A DNA stretch of 64,000 nucleotides. Source: Termitomyces sp. T153 (lineage: Eukaryota > Basidiomycota > Agaricomycetes > Agaricales > Lyophyllaceae). How positions within the stretch are numbered: the first letter of the stretch is position 1; every line of letters begins with the position of its first letter. A program made the translations under genes and the position numbers. A model generated the notes under the pieces. The model saw only the letters and a program-made list of their open reading frames with translations. It had not been told where the DNA came from and did no database searches. The stretch covers positions 413,466-477,465 of the forward strand of contig JACKQL020000041.1 in NCBI GenBank assembly GCA_018296165.2, read 5' to 3'. Positions 56,741 through 64,000 of the stretch are shown piece by piece.

Positions 56741-57640
56741 TCACTGGTTGAGCCAGACCAGGGTGCCAGGGAGCCAGTCGGGGGTTGGCTTGTGACGGGC
56801 ATCGGCATGCTTGGAGTAGGCTTGGTTGGCAGTGTTGATCTCATCCTGGAGGAATTGGTGGAGGGATTGGAGGTCCTCGGCAACTTTGTGGGCAATGTGG
56901 GAAGGGATGTCTCTGAGGGACAGCGTGAGTCGAGGATTGTAGCCCTTGTTGGCATAAAAGGGGGAAACTCTGGTGGCAGAGTGAGGCATGTTGTTGTAGG
57001 TGAATTCGGCGAGGGGAAGCTCCGTGTGCCAGTCATTCTGTAAATAGTTAACGTAGAGGTGAAGATACTGTTCTAACATCTGGTTTACGCACTCAGTTTG
57101 TCTGTTGGTTTCCGGGTGGTAGGCAGTAGAGAGGTTGGTTTTGATCTCGAGTGCCTTGCACAGTGATTGCCAAAAATGTGATACGAATAGGGGTCCACGG
57201 TCGGAGACAATGTCATCGGGAAGTCTGTGTTTGGAGAAGACATGTTCAAGAAATAGTTTGGTGAAATCCAGGGCAGTGTCGGTGGTGTGGCAGGGGATAA
57301 AGAGGGCTTGTTTAGTAAGGTGGCAGATGATGACAAGGATTGCGTCGAAACCTTCAGAGTCGGGGAGTTCAACGATATGATCCATCAATATTGAGGACCA
57401 GGGGCGGCAACCAACAGGGAGGGGTTTCAGTAATCCATGGGAGCGATGGCAGGGTACCTTGGCCCATAGGCAGGGTTCGCAGGCTCTTACATATTGCGTG
57501 ACATCCTTCTTCATTCCTGGCCAAAAATAAGTCCAGGAGATGAGTTGAAGGGTCTTACAAATTCCTGGGTGCCCCCAGAGTTTGTGATCGTGGTGCTGCT
57601 GGAGTATGTCAAGGTGAATGGACTTGTGGTCCGGGGCATA
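56741..57640 (-). pseudogene. E integrase
   Basis: An H-H-C-C zinc-binding N-domain is visible across a frame change (QQHHDHKLWGHPGI near 57600; CEPCLWAK near 57480). The core is MDHIVELPDSEGFDAIL (Asp), IVSDRGPLFVSHFW (Asp) and NRQTECVNQMLEQY (Glu), all catalytic residues retained. PHSATRVSPFYANKGYNPR follows. 257 codons are open from 57514. Inserts cDNA into the genome. Confidence 0.85.
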
Positions 57641-58500
57641 GATTTGTCCACTCTAGAGCAGGAGGTGGTGGTCCAGGGATAGTGAAAAGGGGTTGTCTAT
57701 GCTTGACTCGTCAGGGTTGTTGCGGGGGTCATGCTGGTTGAAGAAGGGGTCCAGGGGTGAATTCCTGGTTTGCTGAAGGATTCCTTCTTTGTTTAAAATC
57801 AGCACAGCATGTAGATGTTCAGGTGGGATTACCACTCGATGGTTGAATGCATTTCATTTGGTTTCGAACAATTTCTTTGGATACACGTCGGGTCTTCGAG
57901 TGAGGGCATCAGGCTTTGCACTGAGTTGTCCGGGGCAGTAGTGAATAGTAAAATCGTACTCTGAGAGGGTTTCAGACCATTGAGCCTGGCAGTGGCTGAG
58001 CTGTTTTGTGGTCGTGAAATATTGCAGGTTGTTGTGATCGGAGTAGACTTGGATGCAGTGCAGGGACCCCTCGAGGTAGGCCCGCCACTGACAAAAGGCT
58101 TCGACGATCATGAGGAGTTCCTTGTCATAAATATTGTAGTTGAGTTCCACTGGGATCATTGATTGGGTGTAGAAGGCAACGGGGCAGAGATCCTTGCCCC
58201 CCGAGTTTGACTGGGAGAGTATCCTGGCGATAGCGTAGTTGGAGGTGTCACATTCAAGCATGATCAGTAGGGAGGGGTCAAAATGGTGGAGGACTGGAGC
58301 GGAGGTAAAGGCCTTCTTCAGGAGGAGGAATACGCTCTGGCACTTGCTGTTCCAGTCCCAAGGGGTGTCCTTCCGCGTGAGTTGGTTGAGGGGTTTGGTG
58401 ATCCTGGAGTAGTTGTTGATGAAGTGGCAATAGAAGTTAGCAAACCCCAAGAATGACTGTACCTCCTTGACGTTCCCGGGGAGGGCCAGTTGAGTATTGC
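57641..58500 (-). pseudogene. E RNase H and linker
   Basis: 58480-57854 reads VKEVQSFLGFANFYCHFI, HFDPSLLIMLECDTSNYAI (RNase H Asp), SMIPVELNYNIYDKELL (Glu), YSDHNNLQYF and the end DALTRRPDVYPKKLFE. A one-base deletion near 58480 separates it from the RT frame. 57835-57641 is the linker VIPPEHLHAVLILNKEGIL in a second frame. Confidence 0.85.
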
Positions 58501-59355
58501 ATCGACCTTGGCGGGGTCCATGCACACACTGTCTGGGGTGACAATGACTCCAAGATATTTGACTTCTGCTGTGTGGAATGAGCACTTCTCGGGTTTAGCG
58601 TGAAGGTGATACTCTTGGAGTCGTTCCAAGACACGGCGGACATGCTCTGAATGCTCCGCCGGCAAACTTGAGTAGATCAGGATATCGTCCAAATATATGA
58701 TGACAAAGATGTCATTCATGTCATGGAAGATGTCATTCATGAAGTACTGGAAGGTGGCGGGGGAGTTAGTCATTTTGAAGGGCATTATGAGATACTCAAA
58801 GAGGCCATAGCGGATGCGAAAGGTGGTCTTCCATTCATGTCCCGGGGCAATCCAGACATTGTTGTAGCCGGAACAGAGGTCAATTTTTGTGTAAATCTTG
58901 GTGCTGTGAAGATGATCAACAAGGTCTCTGATTAAGGGGAGGGGGTACCAGTTCTTTTTGGTGACTTTGTTGAGCCCCCAATAGTCCACACAGAGTTGGA
59001 GGGATCTGTCTTTTTTCTTAGCAAACAGAACGGGGGCACCAGCCGCAGAGATCAAGGGGCATATGAAACCTTTGCCGAGCATGTTGTCGAGGTATTCCTT
59101 CAGGGCCTGGAGCTCAATTTTGGACATGTTGTAGATCTTGCCAAACAGGGGTGAGGTACCTTCTTTGAGGTCAATCTGGTGGTCGTAGGAGCGGTGCAGA
59201 GGGAGTTCCTTGGCACTTCCTTTGGAGAACACGTCAGCGAACTCATGATACTCCGGGGGAACTACTTCAGATAGGATCTGTTCCTCTGTCTTGCTTTCTG
59301 GCGCGGTAGTCCCTGCACGGAAGTATTCCTTGGGTAGGGCTGGCGTGACTTGCAA
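58480..59355 (-). pseudogene. E reverse transcriptase
   Basis: In frame with protease and open from 59373 to the frameshift. Diagnostic segments in order are EVVPPEYHEFADVFSKG, LKEYLDNMLGKGFI, VLFAKKKDRSLQLCVDYWGL, IYTKIDLCSGYNN, YLIMPFKMTNSPATFQ and VIIYLDDILIYS, with both catalytic aspartates of YLDD intact. Most damage is conservative transition change (for example Arg to Cys or Trp). Synthesises cDNA in the particle. Confidence 0.9.
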
Positions 59356-60405
59356 CTGGAAGGCAGGAGTGCCTTCTCATAAGAGGCGCGTGAAGGGGAC
59401 GGCGCCGATGATTTTAATGTCAAGGTTTCTGGAGTCGACAGGGTTGGGTACCATAGGTATAACAGTCGGGTTTGGGGTGACATCGAGATCAGAGATAGAC
59501 TGGAAGCAGAGGTGGATGGCGGCCACTAAGCTTGCTTCAGGGCCGGGGAATTGCATGGTGAGGTTCTTCCAGTTGATGTCGGGGTTGACATCTCACAGCC
59601 ACAGGTGTCTGAGCACGATCGGGGTCGACGGGGGTAGTTGGGTAACGAGGAGTCAGGCCTGGAACTGCAGGTCATTATTGAGGGTGAGGGTGTTGTCATG
59701 GTACTGCGTGATTCTTGTCGTGGCGGGGCTTCCGTTGAAGAGTTGGAGCTCGAGGGGTTTGTCAAGGTCATTGCGTTGGAGGTTGAGTTGGTTGCTGATG
59801 AAGACACTGGAGGCACCGCTGTCTACGAGGGTGGGAAGTACCTTGAGTGAGCCACCAAGTTGGACATAGATGATGAACAATCGTGCAGACCTAGAGCAAA
59901 GTTGCGGCGGGGTCCAGAGTTGGTCAATCGGGGTCTCGGAGTTCTTGGAGGGGGGTGAGACATTGAAGGGTACCAGTCCAGAGTCGGTGGGGTTGTCCTG
60001 GTCAAGGTGTAGGGTGAGACTGGGCCAATCAACATGGGGGTTGGTGGAGCGGAGCCATGAGAACCCTAAGATGATGGGGGCGGAGGGGTGTAATTTTGTG
60101 ACGAGTAGTCGGAGTTCTTGCTGTTGTCCATCGGCAAAGGTCAGGGTCATTTCTAGGCAATGAGTGATGTCTCCCGCTGGGGTAGAGCCTCTGTCAAAGA
60201 GTTTGAGGGGGATCAGGGTGGGGAGGTGGTGGAGGGGTTGTGGGGCAAGCGCCGCCAGGGATTCGTCAACAAAGTTATTGGTGGTGCTGCTGTCGACTAG
60301 TGTGGGGACAGGTTTGTTAGTGAATGGGAGAGTGGTGCAGAGGAGGAGGTTTGTGGAGGAGTGGGAGGGGAGGTGTGCTGGGGGGTTATCCGGGGCGAGT
60401 ACCAT
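59356..60405 (-). pseudogene. E tandem aspartic proteases
   Basis: ATG at 60405, same frame as RT. Two retropepsin-like copies lie in tandem. Copy 1 (about residues 35-145) has VDSSTTNNF and ends with PIILGFSWLRSTNP. Copy 2 (about 195 onward) has VDSGASSVF and ends with PIVLRHLWL. Both have the LLVT-LPS/PSxPI strand. Copy 1 carries Asp-Ser-Ser, shared with element A, so it is not a recent mutation. Stops at about 59653, 59591 and 59377 are TGA where CGA is expected. Confidence 0.8.
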
Positions 60406-60557
60406 TGTGCAGAGGAGTGTGGCTGGGGCAGGGAAGACGTCGGGATATGGTCCGTGGTCTAGTGCATCTTCCAGACCTAAACCGCTGACTCATTTTCCAT
60501 GAACTGGTAGTTACAGTCCTCTCCATCAATCGTCCACATGGCGCATCCCATCACCTG
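60406..60557 (-). other. gag-protease spacer of E
   Basis: Short spacer between the gag stop (60558) and the first protease ATG (60405), in another frame than gag. It may need a translational recoding event or reinitiation. Confidence 0.4.
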
Positions 60558-62984
60558 TCATTTAGGACAACTGCAAATAAAGTGTCCCTGCTCACCACAT
60601 AGGATGCACGCACCTTCCTTCCATCGTTTCTCCTGCATTCTACGGCACGTTGATCCACGGGCTGTCCTGGATTCTGTTTGCGCATAGGGCTTCTTGATTG
60701 TTGGTGGGGTCCGGGATGTCGTTGTGGTCGTCAGGGTTGGTATTCAGGGGTACTGGGGTGTCATGGAGGTCGGCGGCATTGAGCTGGGTGGGTGGGTGCT
60801 GCCCCGGGGGTCAGTTGGTGTTGGGGACTCCTTGGCCCAGAGGGAAGCGGGGTGTGGGGTTAGCGGGGTTAGCGGGGATTGAGGATCGAATGCCATTGGT
60901 TGCTCCAGCCTGCCAGTTGGTGTTACCAGAGGTGTTCTAAGAGGTCCAGGGCACTGTGTTTTCGCTGCGGTCTTCCCAGTAACGTTGGTCGACCTGGGTA
61001 ATGAGCACCTTGTACCCGTCATAGGTGGTTTGCTTGGGCGCAAGGCGGAGGACGTCCTTGATCTGTTGGGGTAGGGCACAATGGAGGGTGAACCGGAGGG
61101 TGTTGTAATTCCAGCCGGTCTCGTAGGCCTCTTGTTCAAATCGTACGATAAAGGTCATGAAGCGTTCATTGTCGCGCATTTGGAGGTTGAAGAGATTTTC
61201 CTCTGCCTCTGCTATGGTGTCAAAGACACCAAACTTACTCAAGAACTCTCGGGTGAAAGCGAGCCAGTTGGAGAGTACAGGATTGTTTGGGTCGAACCGG
61301 AGTAGCACAGTGTAGTGGTCGAAGGTGATGCCCTGTAAGTATGATGTGGCGAAGGCTACTCATGAGCTCTCAAGCTGAAAAGTGATGGGCTTAGCTTGGA
61401 ACATAGTTAAACACTGAGTCAGGAAGATTTGCCACTTCCAAGAGTCATGGCTGGTGAAGGGTTTGGGCTTCTGGATGTCAAGTTTACCCTCCCGGGCCAG
61501 TGCGTCGTGGGTATTGTCCTGTGAATTTTGAGTTTGAGGTGGGGGTCTGGTGTTATAGTAGTAGTAGTAGTGATTTCTGTTTCTGTGCTGGGGGGGAAAG
61601 TTGTCCATCGCCGGGCCCCATCCTCCAGGGGGTCCGCCATTGGGTGGTCCTCCACTGGGGATTTGGCCCGCGCTACCTGGGGTGGGTCCTGGGGCCCATT
61701 GAGGGGGAGGGGGTTTTCTGGGAGTCAGGGGTCTGAAATAGTTGGTGTCAGTGGGGGGATTAAGCATTGGGGCGGGTGGGGGACAAGAGGGGTTGGTGGC
61801 AAAAGGGGGCTGGAGCGCCCCAGGGCCCATGGGCTGTCGCGGGGGAACTGGGGCATTAGGACGGGGCAGAGGGGCATTGATACGAGGGGCACGGAGATCA
61901 AAGTGGGGGGGTTGGTCTCGTTGAGGCCCATTGCACAGGGCATGTTTGTTGGCAGGGTTGCCCAGCTCATTGATATAGGAGAGGGTCCGGTTGTCATCAT
62001 TGATGCATAGGGGCAGTTGTTGGGAATGGAGTTTGGGGGTGGCGGGTTGGTTCCAGGTTTGGAAGGTGCTGGGCACGGAGCTGGCCCAGGGCCGGGCAGA
62101 GAGGGCCAAGGTGTGGGCGGCGGGTTGGTCAAACAACCCCCCCGTGGGGTTGAGGTTCCTCAAGATGCTGGAGGCCACATTGAGTTCTTCCTGCTGGTGG
62201 GGAAGGGAAGATGGGGCTTTGTTTCATGTTCCGACGGGTTCCTCGCGTTGCATGTGGAAGGAGCAGGTGGGATCCAGAGGGTCTTCAAAGGGGCAGGGGT
62301 TCAGGCTAGTATGGATTTCTTCAACCAAGGCATGGAGCTCATTCTGTAAGTTATCATCAATGCCCAGAGTGCCTTGCATATTCTCCAGGAGGTTCCCTTG
62401 CAGGTAGCATTCGTGGAAGTCAAGGAGTCGATCCGCCCAGACCTCCGGAGTTGCGGAGGCATCAGGGTAGCCAAGGTTGGTGAGGGTGCGGGTACACCTT
62501 GCAAATTCCACAGGGGACAGGTGGAGGGAGCAGAGAACTTCATCGCGTTGTTGGGCATAGGCTTCGACCCTTTGCTGCCTAGGAGAAGGAGGAGTTTGAG
62601 CGGCAAATGGTGGGCAGGGGGGGGAATCGTTATCCATGAGTTCTGGAGGGACTGGGGCTGCAGCAGGGATTGGATATGGCGGTGGAATGGGCGGGGGGGA
62701 AGGTAGGCAGGATTGGGGGGTGCTGCGGAGTATCCTCCAGGGTTGATATGGGGGTTATTGCCATTGGCGTGGAACGTGAGAGGGCGGCACCAGCCTGGGG
62801 GTATTCCCTGGCTGATGGAGAGGGTGTAGAATGCCTGGTTGGGGTCAGGGGTCCAGTGATGGGGCACGTATTGGTCCACGAAGGGACCCTAGTAGAATGG
62901 GGCATAGGGATTTTCTAGGAGAGGCCAGCCATAGGCATTGGTTGGGTAGCTGACAGGGTTGTACGCAGGGTTAAACACAGACAT
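60558..62984 (-). pseudogene. E gag
   Basis: ATG 62984. Tyr/Pro-rich start (MSVFNPAYNPVSYPT); TAG at about 62892. 62637-61360 carries PRQQRVEAYAQQRDEVLCSL, the LSPVEFARC segment, a long Pro/Gly linker with a tyrosine run (about 61565) and SWKWQIFLTQCLTMF. 61377-60937 is the capsid-like core (NPVLSNWLAFTREF, FIVRFEQEAYETGW, YWEDRSEN). The end has a zinc knuckle CILCGEQGHFICSC near 60590. Several frame changes and stops (62224, 61360, 60937). Packages element RNA. Confidence 0.75.
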
Positions 62985-63003
62985 CGAGAATGGGGTAAGG
63001 GGG

Positions 63004-63016
63004 AGTCTTGATATTA
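63004..63016 (-). promoter_or_regulatory. Primer-binding site of E (self-priming)
   Basis: Minus-strand TAATATCAAGACT immediately next to the 5' LTR. All 13 bases are complementary to AGTCTTGATATTA at 63569-63581. Confidence 0.72.
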
Positions 63017-64000
63017 TGTCAGGTTCCGCTGACAACAGGAGCTCAGTACACTGGCAAGTCCTTACTAGGCGGACGCGATGTCCTGCGCTTATAACCAGGC
63101 ATCCAGAGTTGGAGCGGAGGTGGGGAAAGCTTGCAAGGGGGTTCCTAGGGAAAGCGGCCCAAGTAAGTCCTGAATGGTCCGGAGGAGTCTAAGACCGAAG
63201 GTACTGGTCATTGACCCAGGGCAGGTGTCAGAGCTAATTCATGGGCGCGCAAATAGATTGCAGGGTAAGCGGAGGTTTCTCGGGTGATGGGGGTGGGGTC
63301 GGGGCTGGATAGGGGATTTCCAGGGCTTGAGGGGTCCCGGGGCTGAGCAGGGAGCAAGGGTCAGAGTTGTCATAAGAATGTTCAGGTCATGGCACATGCG
63401 CGGAGTTCGTACTGACGTAGGGAGCAAGAGAAACTTAGAAGGACAAAGGAAATATGTACAGTTGAGACGAGACAGAGACAAGACAAGACTGAGGAAAAAG
63501 ATAGATTCAAAACTTAAAAACAGAAACAGAGACAAGACTAGAGACAAAACATAGGAAACCGGTAAATGTAATATCAAGACTAAAGTTCGAGGAGTTATTC
63601 TACAACTTATATACTGACTACTGGGTACCCCAGAGAGTAGTGGATATGGTGGCAGGAGTCAACGGAGCTGTGCGGAGTCGACGGGTGTCGGGTACAATCC
63701 AAGGGCGGGCCACAGTGGTATTCTGTTGGGATCAGTTGGGGGCGTGGGCCGCTCTGAGGATGTCGTGATACTCTGGAACAGGTCGGGTAAACTAGGGTAG
63801 GGGGTCGGGAACATATGACATGGTCAGGAATGGTAGGGGAAGGTTTCAGGGGGAGTGTTGATGGCTACGGAGAGGGTGTTGGAGTTGCCGTCGGAGTTTG
63901 CCGGAGAAGCACCGGAGTTATCCAGTGTGGGCAGGGTTCAGGGGAGTTAGACGGGAACTTGGGAGGGGTTGGGAACAGTGTCTAGAGAGCGGGTCATGAC
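63017..64000 (-). repeat. 5' LTR of E, reaching the window edge
   Basis: Begins TGTCAGGTTCCGCTGACAAC. At 64000 it reads GGTCATGAC, one base short of the expected end ACA, so essentially the whole LTR is present. Confidence 0.9.
63569..63613 (-). promoter_or_regulatory. LTR promoter of E: TATA box and predicted RNA start
   Basis: Minus strand: TATATAA beginning at 63613 and AGTCTTGATATTA beginning at 63581, 32 bases downstream. Confidence 0.65.

Larger units (their letters stand above)
53192..64000 (-). mobile_element. Ty3/gypsy chromovirus-like element E, most complete copy
   Basis: Minus orientation. 5' LTR at 63017 to the window edge, then gag, tandem protease, RT, RNase H, integrase and chromodomain, and an antisense gene next to the 3' LTR (53192-54189). 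The left TSD is GTGGT (53187-53191); the partner would start just past 64000. It is the reference for reading A, C, D, H and I. Most defects are CGA-to-TGA stops. Confidence 0.9.

Noticed and set aside
56237..57043. 268-codon plus-strand frame over the end of pol in E
   Set aside because: Complement of integrase tail and chromodomain. It overlaps well-defined domains on the minus strand and has no counterpart as a gene.
59291..59869. 192-codon plus-strand frame in E
   Set aside because: Complement of the second protease and the RT start; a composition effect.
1..64000. tRNA, rRNA or other structured RNA genes
   Set aside because: I looked for tRNA-like A/B boxes and rRNA signatures and saw none. 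The tRNA-related match at 6014 is a primer site only 13 bases long.

Overview
The window is a fungal chromosome segment, very probably from an agaricomycete mushroom. I base this on the short GT...AG introns of about 50 bases, a kinase-like gene of a type common in those fungi, and retrotransposon reading frames of the basidiomycete Ty3/gypsy and Ty1/copia kinds. Boletales would be my guess, from general resemblance of the gypsy proteins only. Just one ordinary host gene is visible, the kinase-fold gene at 134-1216. Everything from 1550 to the right edge is LTR-retrotransposon sequence.

The elements are stacked inside one another, and target-site duplications (TSDs) let most of the stack be read. 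Gypsy A (+) starts at 1550. Copia B (+, 5720-51758) sits in A's gag. D (+, 7247-46318, TSD GGATG) sits in B's protease. C (-, 10947-17892, TSD GAACC) and G (-, 19924-44350, TSD CCAC) sit in D. H (+, 26301-32805, TSD GGTAC) sits in G's reverse transcriptase, and I (-, 35625-42478, TSD CTAAG) in G's gag. Solo LTR K (TSD TCAGT) lies in B's 3' LTR and solo LTR J in B's RNase H. At about 52592 the A sequence changes abruptly into F, the tail of a minus-strand gypsy, and F is interrupted by E (-, 53192 to the window edge), the most complete element.

The most interesting result is a gene carried antisense inside these elements. In E, D, C, H and I (LTR family 1) and independently in G (LTR family 2), the stretch between the end of pol and the 3' LTR carries a gene on the opposite strand. 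It starts 140-220 bp from the LTR, has two to four spliceosomal introns and converges tail to tail with pol. In E, D and G the product has a six-cysteine zinc-cluster-like motif followed by a charged, helical coiled-coil region, and an intron lies directly before the first cysteine in all three. C, H and I have lost gag and pol and the zinc cluster, but keep this antisense gene.

Family-1 elements also look self-primed. Six of six 5' LTRs have TATATAA exactly 32 bases upstream of an AGTCTTGATATT-type sequence. The 13 bases directly after the LTR are complementary to it, and in D both partners have changed together. Copia B instead has a primer site matching the anticodon arm of initiator tRNA-Met, as in Drosophila copia.

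All copies carry many transition mutations. Most stops are CGA to TGA or CAG to TAG, and catalytic residues of B and G are lost. The oldest layers (A, B, J) are nearly free of CpG. The block therefore looks silenced and decaying, but it preserves what may be an undescribed antisense accessory gene family.
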